From Ascarosepion bandense (Eukaryota > Mollusca > Cephalopoda > Sepiida > Sepiidae), in contig JBBBDQ010000332.1 in the NCBI GenBank assembly GCA_037127315.1, positions 905,001-969,000 on the forward strand: 64,000 bases of DNA, in the 5' to 3' direction. The notes under the pieces are model-generated. The model was not told where the DNA came from. It searched no databases and saw only the letters and a program-made list of their open reading frames with translations. The translations under genes were made by a program, and so were the position numbers. Positions 32,954 through 44,173 of this stretch are shown piece after piece. Within the stretch, counting starts at the first letter, position 1; the number at the start of each line of letters is the position of its first letter.

Positions 32954-33436
32954 CTAGCAGTATAGGCCGGCGTTGCTCGGGTGTAATGAAAGCTTCATGG
33001 TCCTGGAGCTCAGACTCTTTGGACGTTGGCACGAAAAACTAAAAAGCAATAGTTGTTTCCAGTTAAAGCGAAACTGTAGACTGAAAGAAAAATGAATGAA
33101 TGTCAGTCAAATTTTGATTTCCTGGTATGGATATCAAATTTTCTGCACTATTGTAAGAACTGCAACCTTGAAACTTCTGAATTTCGTTTCTTATGTTTTT
33201 GTCTATGAATGTATCAAATTTGATTAAAATCAGACCACTCCTTTTATACCCGATTTTTTCGATTACTGATTTTCAATATTTATCTGGGGTACCTCGACAC
33301 AAAACCTAGCTAAGAACACTCGCAGACGCTTATAGTACAACTGTGTAAATTTTCAAGAAAATCGATTCAGCCGTTTCGGAGTCTATAGGTAACGGACAGA
33401 CACACACAGACAACGTCCCATTTATAAATAAGTTTA
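32954..33436 (-). mobile_element. Non-autonomous Helitron, internally deleted
   Basis: On the minus strand the 3' end is CTAG (32957-32954) with the ccgagcaacgccgg hairpin. It aligns to 19440-20223 but lacks about 250 bp, joining ggtatggatatcaaa directly to ttttctgcactattg near 33140. The 5' terminus (taaacttatttataaatggg) has lost its TC to an adjoining TA array. Confidence 0.75.
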
Positions 33437-33467
33437 TATATATATATATAATTTTACTTCTTTACAT

Positions 33468-33990
33468 TGTTTGGACTGTTGTCCTAATCTTTGTTACCAT
33501 GTTTCGGCTGTGGTACTCGCCAACCTTTTTCCGGTGTTTGTAATTTTGAACTGAACCCTTTATTTAGATCACTGGGATAGATTGTTCCCGTTCTTGTGTT
33601 ACTTCATCCAACAGTGAACGGTGATTTCATTTTTACTTCCATACTTGGTTAGCTAGGCCTGGTTTTTCTATTTTTCTATTTTTTCTATACACATGTTACG
33701 ACCATGCGGTGTTCTTAGAGACTCGTCTTAAGGAGGCGGTCTATTTCTCATTTATATTTCGTCTCATAGCTGCAAGGGATGGCGTACACACAGTCCTTAA
33801 TTATGTTCTTCTTTATCGGTGGTCTTACTCGGAAGCGGTATCTGCAAAGTGTTGAACCACTTTTGAAGGTCGTCCTGATGTCCAGTTTAAAATTATAAGT
33901 ACCTGAAGAAGGTCGGAGAGTACAACGGCTGAAACGTCTTGATTCTGACAACACTGATAATGACAACAGTCCGAACAATATAACTAATGA
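33468..33990. mobile_element. PLE-type fold-back with endonuclease remnant
   Basis: The segment 33468-33560 (tttggactgttgtcctaatc...) is inverted at 33895-33985 (...gacaacagtccgaacaatat). Each arm holds a hammerhead-like stretch: CTGAAGA (33903-33909) and GAAACGTC (33931-33938) on plus, and a decayed version on minus near 33535-33500. The left arm's flank also matches 55005-55170. Confidence 0.65.
33735..33900 (-). pseudogene. Penelope-like element endonuclease, N-terminal part
   Basis: The minus strand reads NFKLDIRTTFKSGSTLCRYR, then VRPPIKKNIIKDCVYAIPCS followed by a stop. This is the stretch leading into the PLE GIY-YIG domain (CVYxIPC), truncated before the catalytic core. It lies between the two inverted arms. 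Confidence 0.7.
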
Positions 33991-34314
33991 CGGTAATGGT
34001 TATAATAATATTAGCCGATTTCTTATAAGGACACTTTTGGCATACATTACCGAGCAGCTGCCTGTTGGTTGAAATTCATAAAATTTTTATTTTCATTTTT
34101 TTGCTGTTGAAACAATTTTTCGGGAAAATATGTTTCTTAATTTCAGTAGCTGTTATTGTTATTGCTCTTTCAACCACTGAAGTTATTCTTTCTTCTTAAC
34201 CGTTTACTTGAAGCAATGTAGAGCGTCAGTATCTTGATCCTGTCATTGTTTTCTCGTCAGTGTGCTATCCATTTTAGTTCTTACCTCCGTTGAATGTCCT
34301 CAAATGAATTTATT

Positions 34315-35150
34315 TTAATCATTTTACCCCAAGATAAGCAAAACTGCCACTGGTGCGCAGAAGGTTATAGAAGAGATGAGAAAGCGGAACAAGTTACAAG
34401 GGAGTCAGAGAATGAGTAAGAACAGGATGAAGAGGGCCGCATGAAAGTAGAGTGGAAAGGAAGACAAACATGATACAAAGGTTGTCATGAAAAGGATGTG
34501 AGTCAAGAAGATAAGAGATGACAAATGACGTTGCATTTAAATTCTTTGTAGCTATCACGGAAGCAAGTATACGGAAGGGAATTCCACAGACGAGAAGTGC
34601 GAGCAAAGAAACCGATAGATTAGAAGTTGCGGTTACATTTGTTTGGTTTCACTGTAAAAGGGTAGAACCTAGCCGTTAGTCTAGTAGCTCGAGTAAATTC
34701 ATGCTGTGGGAACATCAGGGAATTAAGCTCATCAAGTCGAAAAATATTTGTTAGAAGATACAGAGAGACGCCATATTCCGTCGGTGAGAAAGTGACTGGA
34801 GTTGAGCTACCAGGTCGTGATCAATTACATTACAGATTCTTCGTTGGATTTTGTCAAGAAATCCGAGATGAATAGCAGGGACGCCCGACCTGATGTGACA
34901 GCAGTATTCAATGCACGGGCGGATGGTAGATTTATACATGTGTAATATAGATTTTGACGAAAAAACTGTCTATCCCTACAAAGGGAACCAACCTTCTAGC
35001 AGCAGATTTAGCTATGGATTCAATTTAGTCATTCCACGAGGTTGGCTGATCGATTTAGGCCTAGGAAACGATGTGTTTTGCTTTTAGAGAGACTAGCCTA
35101 ATCCATTTTGATGGGGGTGGGTAGAAGCGGTTGTCTATGGTGCATATGGG
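34315..35150 (-). pseudogene. CR1/L2/Jockey-like LINE, C-terminal part
   Basis: The minus strand reads YKSTIRPCIEYCCHIRSGVP, LGFLDKIQRRICNVIDHDLV and LSHRRNMASLCIF, the segment downstream of the RT. The FPSVYLL block and the conserved 3' end (34370-34318) follow. It is 5'-truncated near 35150 and carries frameshifts. Confidence 0.75.
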
Positions 35151-35765
35151 CCAAGGACAAAAATTCATTTTTGCCCACCCCTCGCGACCAGTTACGCTGG
35201 CATCGGTATTAAACCGACCCAAACACTTTAGAACAATGAGAGGTGCTGTCGCAGAGGTGGAATACCCTAGTTAAGTAATCGAAATTAAGAGAATGATATC
35301 TTCCTTTGAAGCACAGTAAGCCCCCATTGGCTAATGATTAACTTCTGTGCCAGGTAAGTATAGTATTTGCCCAGCCCCACCTCTGCGGCGAGTTGTGACA
35401 TAAGGTCGGTTTTTAATATGGGAAATCTGAGCGCATACGCTTGGGCCCCTGATCAAAATTTAACCAACATTCGCATACGCGGTAACTGGTTACTAATATT
35501 GTTTTACCATGTCTAAGCTTGTCTTAGCTGGTCTTCACTTGCCTTAACTGTTCGTACTGACCCGCCATACTGCTGGAGGGTATTCTCTAACACCAGTCCA
35601 CAATGTTCAAAGAAGTATGATCGTTGTCAAGCGTGTTTTATTCGCTGAAATCAACTTACAATTTGTGATCTGATAAAGCGGTCGTATACAGCTGACAGAT
35701 CTTAACCGTTAAGATATGTCTGTCAACTGTATACGACCACTGTTAACGGGTTTAGTCATGTTCGC
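35150..35765. other. Spacer between opposed LINE copies
   Basis: No coding frame is seen. Contains the inverted words gcagaggtggaat (35255) and ccacctctgcgg (35380), and a hairpin at 35680-35738. Confidence 0.4.
35680..35738. repeat. Hairpin, about 27-bp arms
   Basis: The sequence ggtcgtatacagctgacaga is inverted at 35719-35738 with a 4-nt size difference and essentially no loop. Confidence 0.75.
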
Positions 35766-36260
35766 TACTAGGAAGGTCGGTCCTCTGTACAGGTCCAAGA
35801 AGTTTTTTCCCGTCTGAAATAATCCTGCACATATACAAATCTACCATCCGCCCGTGCATTGAATACTGCTGCCATATCTGGTCGGGTGCTATCCACCTAG
35901 GGGCCCTTGACAAAATCCAGTGTCATCGATCCCGATTTGGTAGCTCGGATACAGTCACTTTCTCACCGGCGCAATGTGGCTTCCCTCTGTTTCTTTTAGA
36001 AATACCTTCATGGCTACTGCTCAGATGAACTTAGCTCAATGGTACCCCACCCCATACATGGATTTGCTCGAACCACAAGATTAGCAACTAGGTCCCACTC
36101 TTTTACTGTGAAACCAATAAATTGTAAACGCAATTTCTACTCCAACAGCTTCTTCTTTCGCACTTCCCGCCTGTGGAATTCACTTCCGTTTACTTGCTTT
36201 CCTGACAGCTACAATCTTCAATAATCCAAATGTATAGTCATCTCCTATTTCACTAACTTG

Positions 36261-36291
<31 letters not shown>

Positions 36292-36400
36292 ATGCTCCTT
36301 TCTTCGTCCACTCCATTCCCATTAGTATTCTCATCCTTCTCCTGCCCTCTTCCTGACACCCCCTGTAACCTTCATCTTCTATGTGTCATGTCCCTTCAGA
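35765..36400 (+). pseudogene. CR1/L2/Jockey-like LINE, C-terminal part
   Basis: Frame-broken translation: LPSARALNTAAISGR (shifted), DPDLVARIQSLSHRRNVASLC, then NSFFFRTSRLWNSLPFTCFPD. It is the plus-strand counterpart of 34315-35150, and the two are arranged with their 5' ends facing each other. A (TC)n run lies at 36268-36292. Confidence 0.75.
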
Positions 36401-38600
36401 ACGTAGACGATAATGGCCGTTCACGACTCCCTATCCCTGGTGGCTCTTAGCATCCTTTCTCCTGTTACCACATCCAAACCCTGCTCTGCCATTCACTTGC
36501 TCAGGCCTGTTAAATATGTTACCTGCTGCTTTCCCTTGCATCTCTTTCCGTCTATCTGACCTGTGAGTGTGCGTTGTGGTGTAGTGGATATCGGCTCGGA
36601 ACGAGAAATCGGGGAGCCGATTTCGAATTTCAGTTGAATTACTTGCATTCACTTACGCGCAAATACACTTGGGAAAGGCATTAATCCATATCTTCCTTCC
36701 AGTTATGGGTTAAATAACAGGATAGATTGGCAACCAGTCTACCGCATAAAGTAATGGCAACCTACTCCGGGATAATCTTCTGCCCAGTCAATCATGTTTT
36801 GAAAGAGACATGATCGCCCAAGCGTGCACCAGGTATGGCACTTAACTGACTGACTAACCTGTGAATATCAGATTCTCCAAGCTCTCCTTCCTCATTGCAT
36901 GTCCCAGGAATTTTAGCTAGCTGTCTTTTTCTGATGCTCAGTATTAATTTCTTTTTTTTTTCAGTCATTCAAAAACCTTATGATATCCACAGCATTCTTC
37001 TGTAGAACCACATTTCAGTTGCTTAAAGTTTTTCATTCTTCTTGTATGATATTGTCCAGCATTCACTGCCATCCTGAAAAACCAACATCACGTAGCATCC
37101 AGTACTCCCTGCTTTGTTTCTAGCGAAATTTCCCTGTCTTTAAATACTCTACTCAGCTTCTGGAACCCGTTCTTCACCATGCCAATTCGCCTTCGGATCT
37201 CAGTGTCGCACTCCCCAGGTATTCAGTGTCGCACATTCCATCTTCTGTTAGAACATTTCCCAGGTACTTAATTTTTTGTACCTGTTTGATTTTAGTATAC
37301 CCCACCTGTAATTAGCATTTTCAGCTCCTCTGTTTGCTGATGACTATATATTCGGATGTCATGTTTATTTTCTCCCGACTTTGTTCAGCTACCTTCTTTA
37401 GGAGGGTTTGTAGTTTTCTTTCCCTATCTGCAATCAGCACTGTATCATCTGCGTATCATATTTGGCTCAGTTTGTGACCGCCGAGGAGGGATCTTGGCAT
37501 AACTTCTAGGGTCTGTCTCGCTATACAAATTTAATAAATCCGGTGAAAAGACACATCCTTGTCTGACTCCCCTTTCTATCTTTGTATATCTGCTGAATTC
37601 GTTTCCTGTCCATATGCAGGCGGTTTGCTGCCAGTAGAGATTCTTGATTACTCTAATATATTTCCCAAATATATCGAGGTTGCTGAGCATTTCTATCAAT
37701 TCTTTGTGGCGTACTTTGTCGAATGCCTTTGCAAAGTCTATAAAACATAGGTACACATCTTTTTTTCATTTGTATTGCCCTTCATGATAGCATCCTAAGA
37801 ATAAATAATGCGTTCCTTGTTCCAGTGTCCTTGAAAAAATCGCACTGTTCTTGTCCTATCTCAGGCTTGATTCTGCTTCGCGCTCTATTCATCAGGATTC
37901 GGATGATAAGTTTCGTTCTGTGGCTCATTAAACTGATTGTTCGGTGGATTTCGCATTCGTATTCACTGGCTTCTTATGCAGAGCTATGAAAATTTATCTG
38001 CTTAGGTTTTTTTTGGTATTACATCACAGTTGTAGATTTCTTTTATTATTACTGTAATTTTCTCTATACCGAAATCTTCTAAGGCTGTCAGCATCTCTAT
38101 TACAATCTGGTCCAGCTGCTTTGTTTCTATTCAGTTTGGCTATTGCAGCTTTCACTTCGGATTTTAGTATTTCTAATCCGTCAGCATCTTTCTTTACTAT
38201 CGGTTGCTCTCTCTTATCGTGGAAGAGATGTTTTATATATGTATTTCTTCTTTCTCTAATATGATTGTTTCATCCTTGGATTTTATACACCCTGTTGAGG
38301 AGCATGTTCGTCGTCCTGTTAATTCCCTTATTTCTTTATGAATTTCTCTTTTATTAGTCTTGCGCAATCTCTCTACTTCTGTACATTTGTTGTTGAGCCA
38401 TTCTTTTTTAGCCTGTCTGAAATTGGTCCTTATTTTCTTGTGTAGTTTCTTGTATTCCGTTCCATGTCATGGTATAGTTTTCTGTTTCCTTTGCATCATG
38501 TCAAGGATCTCTTCACTCACCCTCTCATTTGTTCTTCGTGTTTGTTTCTCACACTGTCAGTGTATTTTTCATTTCTTTAATAAAACGAAAACTGGTTTGT
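36375..38600 (-). pseudogene. RTE-like LINE: RT to 3' end, with SINE inside
   Basis: Minus strand, 5' to 3': a pre-RT segment (KKEWLNNKCTEVERLRK, near 38400); AAIAKLNRNKAAGPD (38150-38110); FIDFAKAFDKVRHKELIEML (37745-37685); [18 protein letters not shown] (37575-37520). YADDTV is recognisable near 37455, then NEKL.ATEMWFYRRMLWIS (36990 area) and the 3' UTR to about 36375. RVRHKEL and GVRQGC are typical of the RTE/BovB-like group. Stops and frameshifts abound. Confidence 0.75.
36567..36856 (+). mobile_element. tRNA-derived SINE (type A), full length, with TSD
   Basis: A 290-bp copy with head, B box (gatttcgaatttc, weakened), centre and tail. It is flanked by an 8-bp target duplication, acctgtga, at 36559-36566 and 36857-36864. 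It sits inside the LINE 3' region on the opposite strand. Confidence 0.9.
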
Positions 38601-38789
38601 GAATAGTTGACTTTCATAAAAAAAATATAATCGTCTAGTTAATACAATATGTATTAATTCCTGCACCATGATGGATCTAATTGAGATACCTCTGTATTCT
38701 TGAAATACAACTATAAAATACAAAGGTAGACGCCATTAATGTTTCCCTGGTTTCATTACGGATTTCGAGCATTGTAACATCAGATATGT

Positions 38790-38880
38790 TCTGCCAGGTA
38801 CCCCGACCTTTTACCAGGTACCCCGACCTTTTACCAGGCCGCCTCTCTACTTAATTAGGCCGCCTCTCTACTTAATTTTC
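38790..38880. repeat. Two adjacent short tandem duplications
   Basis: A unit with ccaggtaccccgacctttta occurs twice, followed by two copies of aggccgcctctctacttaat. Confidence 0.85.
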
Positions 38881-38979
38881 TCTACAAAATATCAAATGTA
38901 TAAGTAGATAGATCTTACTTTTATAATAGCATTGAGATTTGGATTATCCAGTCATATTTTGCTTGTCTATGCTCTACAG

Positions 38980-39046
38980 GTATAAGAACCAAAGTGAGGC
39001 GCGCGTCTTTCACTTGCGCCTTTCCTGCTCATGCGCCAATGTCATG
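38980..39046 (+). other. 67-nt candidate internal exon
   Basis: A pyrimidine-rich stretch ending in ctctacag (38972-38979) is followed by a GC-richer 67-nt segment and a strong donor, GTAAGT, at 39047. One frame is open across it with a leading phase of one base, encoding YKNQSEARVFHLRLSCSC and four more residues (ANVM); a second frame is also open. I do not recognise the peptide. Splice-like context in a transposon desert is suggestive but could be chance. Confidence 0.35.
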
Positions 39047-39129
39047 GTAAGTCCTTTATATTTGCTTAAAGAAATTACACATGGCATAAATGCCCTAACA
39101 TATTATCTTCTACATTTATTCACTTAATA

Positions 39130-40500
39130 TTATATGAGTCAGTCTAAAAAAAAAAGCACACACAACCAAACCTACTAATAACGTAAACCTTGAATGCTAT
39201 TGTTGGGGCCTAAATATGCATAGAAATTTAGGTTTGAATTTCACATGGCACAAGGCCATTTCCCAAAGAACTTCCTAACTAAATTCCTGCATTCCAACAA
39301 TTATTTTATAGGGTTGAAATCATTCATGAAATTAGTGAATGGAACATTGAATAAAATAGTCAAGGCATTAATTAAAATTATATAAAATGTATTAACAAAT
39401 AACAAGAATTACATGGTTTGTACAGACGTTGAATGTGTCTGATTAAACTGTCTTTCATTTTCTGCATAAGATTGTGTTACAGCAATTGAGGTAAGTTGTA
39501 AAGTTCTTTGTCGCTGGAAGATTTATCAGTGTCATATGTAAGTTGTGTTAGGAACTGGTGAAAATTTCTGAGTCCGTGAATAAGTTCATCTTTGTAAAGT
39601 TTAGAAGAATGATTAGTAAGAGAAAATGAGTTGGTCTTTACATGTTGTGCATGTTAGGATTCTATGCCAACTGTAATAATTTAAAAAAAATAAAAGGCAT
39701 CTACTTGTGTCTTGCAATTAGTGCGGGTGTGTGAGAGAATTGCTTGATATTGAAGAGCGCGAACCTCGCAATAGCATGCTGCTATTGGGGGCGACTGTGA
39801 ACTGCCTTCTTTTGTGTTCTCTGGTTCTGCTGCAACTGTCTTTGGGTGTACCACGTGTCTGTTATATATACATCCCGTAAGAAAGCGGGAAAGCAAGATT
39901 ATCACGTGATTGTCGCGTGTGTATATGTACAATGAGTGAATGTAGTTGTGTGGAAATACACGTGATCATACTATACCGCAGGTTTTTGTTACGGAAAGAC
40001 ATGTTCATGAGGAGACTATATAAACTCGAATGATATTGAATCTGTCGGCTTCGTGAGTTTGTAAGCTATTAAATGCCAATTTTCTTGATAAACAATACTA
40101 TCCAGAGAAAAAAAATCTAATCAGCTGTATGTAAGAGGATCTTAAGGACTACCTTTCTGTTTCGATAATGCATTAATTCGTGATAAACCCGACATTTTTT
40201 CGGGATGCATTTCTGATTACAGACTTTCATAAAATATAGAAACTGGTTACTGAATTAAGGGAGAATGTAAGCCTTAATGTCAAGTGAGACTTTGTTATTC
40301 CTTAGATTTTAATAGCTTTCTTGATTTACTCATCTGTTTTATCTTTACTGTTTATGTTTGGAGGCGTATTTTGATATAACTCTATGTATATTGGTATATG
40401 TTCAGTGTGGTAAGGGTTGAAATGTGATTGAAAGATTGAACATTTCTTCTGTGCTGCTTTTGATCGTATGATATCATTGCCAGTTTTTGATTTTTCCCAC
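39130..40500. other. No gene recognised; TATA-like word
   Basis: No LINE, SINE or DNA-transposon signature was recognised. A TATA-box-like ctatataaactcg at about 40017 preceded by a GC-richer 300 bp could be a promoter or LTR remnant, but I see no paired LTR. Confidence 0.25.
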
Positions 40501-40504
40501 ATTT

Positions 40505-41215
40505 AGGGAGTGTTCATCACTCTCCACAACTTCCTATCTTTTGTAGTTCTTAGTAAAGTTTTCTGTTCGCTCTTACGTTGTGGTACAGTAGATATCGGCT
40601 CGGAATGAGAAGCGGGGGAGCCGAGTTCGAATTCCAGTTGAATCCATTGTATTCATTTACGTGCAAATACCCTTGGGAAAGGTATTAATCCGTCTCTTCC
40701 TTCCAGTTATGTGTTAAATAGCAGGACAGATTGGGTTCTATAGCCTTGGTCGGCAACCAGTCTACCGCAGAAAGCAATGGCAACCTACTGCGGGATAATC
40801 TTCTGCCCAGTCAGTTGTGTCTCTTTCGAGACATCTAACTAGTCTACCGCAGAAAGCAATGGCAACCTACTGCGGGATAATCTTCTGCCCAGTCAGTTGT
40901 GTCTCTTTCGAGACATGATCGCCCAAGCGTGTATCACGTATGGCACTTAACTGACTGACTTCTTCCCAATTCCCGTTCTGTCATTTATTTACACAAATTG
41001 TTTGGAAGGCTTATCCCGACATTTGTCTCAATAATATGTCCTGCGAGTCTCAAATTCTCTAAGCTATATTTCCTCCTTACGCACCCTAGAAACTAATTAT
41101 AATTTTTCTATTTGTTTCTGCTTCAGTCTATGATATTCTAAGCATCCTTCAGTAGAACCACATATCTTTGATGCTTGGCTTTATTAATTTAATTTCCAAT
41201 TTTCTGGAAATACTG
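40505..41215 (-). pseudogene. RTE-like LINE C-terminus and 3' UTR, split by a SINE
   Basis: On the minus strand the block near 41165-41105 (fyRRmLRiS-like, from gtagaaccacatatc) and the 3' UTR word gggaattgggaagaa are present. The 3' UTR is interrupted at about 40575 by a SINE and continues on the far side (gaaagttttctgttcgctct). The uninterrupted version is at 41935-42050. Confidence 0.6.
40573..40962 (+). mobile_element. tRNA-derived SINE (type A) with 82-bp internal duplication
   Basis: Head, B box (gagttcgaattcc) and tail are well preserved. The stretch from tctaccgcagaaagcaatgg to ctttcgagacat is duplicated: it starts at 40761 and again at 40843. Confidence 0.9.
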
Positions 41216-41469
41216 TTTTTTTTTTTTTAAGTGTTTGGTATTTTCCTTCTACTTTTTTTTTTTGTTATTCTGTTTTTATTTCTTTCTTTCATCAATTATT
41301 TCAACTCAGGATTGCCGTCTCATGGGGTTATTATTATTCCTCCGCGATATTACTTTTGAATGGTCACACATTGTTTTTTCTTACGAATATATGAAAACAT
41401 TATTTAAAAGGCTAACAAACTGCGACCCTTGAACCTTTAGGCAATTTTCTATATGTCTCTTTAGAGTGT

Positions 41470-41960
41470 AAGCAATCGTGACTCTCCACAACTTCCTATC
41501 TTTTGTAGCTCTTAGTAAGGCTTTCTTTTCGCTCTCCCTTCCAAAAGGTTAACAAATTGCCGACCCTTGAACTTCTGGGTAATTTTTCTATATGTCCCTT
41601 CAGGGCATGGGAACTCATGAGTCTCCACAACTTCCTATATTTTGTAGCTCTTAGTAAGGCTTTCTTTTCGCTCTCCCTTCCAAAAGGTTAACAAATTGCC
41701 GACCCTTGAACTTCTGGGTAATTTTCTATATGTCCCGTCAGGGCATGGGAACTCATGAGTCTCCACAACTTCCTATCTTTTGTAGCTCTTAGTAAGGCTT
41801 TCTTTTCGCTCTCCCTTCCAAAAGGTTAACAAATTGCCGACCCTTGAACTTCTGGGTAATTTTCTATATGTCCCGTCAGGGCATGGGAACTCATGAGTCT
41901 CCACAACTTCCTATCTTTTGTAGCTCTTAGTAAGGTTTTCTTTTCACTCTCCTACCCAAT
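41470..41960. repeat. 138-bp tandem array, 3.5 copies
   Basis: The word cttcctat lies at 41492, 41631, 41769 and 41907, a 138-139 bp period. The unit contains gtagctcttagtaaggcttt and is derived from the RTE-like LINE 3' UTR seen at 40525 and 57095. Copies 2-4 are nearly identical, so the expansion is recent. Confidence 0.93.
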
Positions 41961-42059
41961 TTCCGTTCTGTCATTCATTTACACACATTGTTAGGAAGGT
42001 TTATCCCGACATTCCTTTGTCTCAACTCTAAAATGTCCTGCGAGTGTCGAATTAATACA

Positions 42060-42720
42060 ACTTTTTTTTAATTATTTCACCCCCAAGCAAGGCGGTACCG
42101 CTACTGATGTGCAGGGGGCTACATAAGAGAGTAGGCAGGAGGAGAGTGAAGACAAAGATGAACCAGCTACATGGAGTGAAAGAGAAGAGCAAGAGAAAGA
42201 GGAGAACACAGGAGTGAAGAGAGTTGCGAAGGAAAAGAAACAGAAAAGAAAAGAACAAGATACTCGGGGAGATGTAGAAAGGGCTGGAGTTAAGTGGATA
42301 AGAGATGGAAATTGACTTTGCATTTAAATTCTTGGAGGTTATAACCGTATGGAATGAAGTTCCACGGGCGGGAAGCGCGAGAAAAGAAGCTGATGGAATA
42401 GAATTGTCGCCTGCATTTGGTTGATCTAACTGTAAAAGGGTGGAACCTTGTTGCCAGTCTGGTTGCTCGAGTAAATTCTTGTGGAGGGGGCACCAGTGAC
42501 TTAAGTTAGTCAGAGAGGAAGCCATGAAAATATTTATAGAAGAGACAGAGGTAAGCCACATACCACCAATGAGAAAGTGGCTGGAGTCGAGCTGCCAGGT
42601 CGGGACCAATCACATTATAGATTCTCCTTTGGAGCCTGTCGAGAACACTGAGACGAACAGTAAGATATGACAACAGTATTCCATAGGAACAGTAGGAGAA
42701 GAATATTTTCAACTTAACTG
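42060..42720 (-). pseudogene. CR1/L2/Jockey-like LINE, C-terminal part
   Basis: The minus strand reads SVLDRLQRRIYNVIGPDLAA, ATRLATRFHPFTVRSTK, then ISFFSRASRPWNFIP and YGYNLQEFK. The conserved 3' end follows at 42125-42065. Two or three frameshifts break the frame; the copy is 5'-truncated at about 42720. Confidence 0.75.
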
Positions 42721-42984
42721 AATAAAGTGTTTAATTCAGAATTCAAAGTATGTTAGAAAACGCCGTAGGCATAATCAACAGAATAACCCAGTAGGAAAAC
42801 GGATTCAAATATGCAAGATAGGGATATTAGTTCGAATGTCAAATATGAATTTCAGAATTTCATGGTTTACAGTCATACCATATTGACACACCGTTCATGT
42901 TCGATCACCAAAATTAAGCAACGTCGAGCCTTGTCAGTAACTGGATGAGTAACTACTTTCGATTACCAGATGTTGAAAGTGTGG

Positions 42985-43255
42985 ATGTGATGTTGAAGTA
43001 ATGGATAATGGTTCGGAGTTGGAAATCGAAGAACTGCGTTTTAATTCGGTTCGTTGTATTCATTTATGTGCAAACACCATTAGAAAAGGTACGAATCCAC
43101 CTCTTCTCCTCTCCAGCTATAGATTAAATAGTGGAATTTGTAAATTGTTATTATCCATTCCCCCAGAAAAACTTCTAACAATCAGAAAATATTTTCTGGT
43201 TTTAAATAACCTGTAAAAGGATTGATAAGCTGTAAAATGCTAATCATTCAATCAA
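42985..43255 (+). mobile_element. SINE (type B tail)
   Basis: It shares the SINE's body words (cattcatttatgtgcaaaca, ggtacgaatccacctcttct) but ends in a different tail, attttctggttttaaataac and tgtaaaaggattgataag. The tail also occurs at 1880, 31500 and 47935. The tRNA head is degraded. Confidence 0.6.
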
Positions 43256-43345
43256 TCATAATTTATTTACTTGTTTAGTACCAAGATACCCAAAACTTTT
43301 TAAACAAAGACAAAGATGAATAAAAATGTCCAACCCGAAAATACT

Positions 43346-43347
43346 GA

Positions 43348-43379
<32 letters not shown>

Positions 43380-43381
43380 AA
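43346..43381. repeat. (AAAG)n microsatellite
   Basis: About nine AAAG units. Confidence 0.95.
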
Positions 43382-44173
43382 AAAAAATTAAGCACATCGG
43401 GTGCAAATTGCTTTTATTAAAAAGACAGCCGTTTCATTTTGAGGTAAAAAAAAAACTCATTTGCAGTCGGCCTGGTCGCAGCGTACGAGATAGTAATATA
43501 AGATGAGTAAAGATAACAGAAGCCGGAAATTCATCTGCCATTTCTCATTAACCAAATTCATCAAAGTCCCTATGGATTTGACTCAGCTGCAATAAGTAGG
43601 TTCTGCTCAACACTGGGTCGAAGAAAACTCTCTCGTGTGAAGTTGATGCGACAAATCCCGTTAAATATTCAGACCAATTCATCAGTTCTTGATTTTAAAT
43701 GGCTTGTTAATTTAAATGCTTTTAAAACGAAACTATACACTTTTATTCGTCTGAGTGAACTCTTTTGGACTTCCATCAGTATGGCTGATGCTAACCACCC
43801 TGAGAGTGACTCGAGCAAATGTTTTCTGTTGACATGAAGTGGAAAGAGTATATTGAATCAACTACTACGTCTCCAGCTAGGAAAGTTAGTTCCCTCTGTT
43901 GTGCTAGACAATTTTCTTTGCCAGAATCTACTGAACACATTTTGAAGTCTGCTATTCGTTCACGTTTTGAATATTACTACCACATCTATTGTGATGATTT
44001 CGCTATGTGTCTTTATAAATTACAAAGAAGAATATGCAACGTTATTAGTCCTGACTTAGTAAATTGTCTTTAGTAACTTTCCATCGTCTTGACGTCGCTT
44101 TCCTGTACATTTTATATAAATATCTTCATGGTAATTGTTCTGACGAACTTTCATCTTTAGCTAGACTTTATGA

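Noticed and set aside
40010..40030. TATA box of a cellular gene
   Set aside because: A single TATA-like word in AT-rich DNA, with no downstream open frame or splice pattern to support it.
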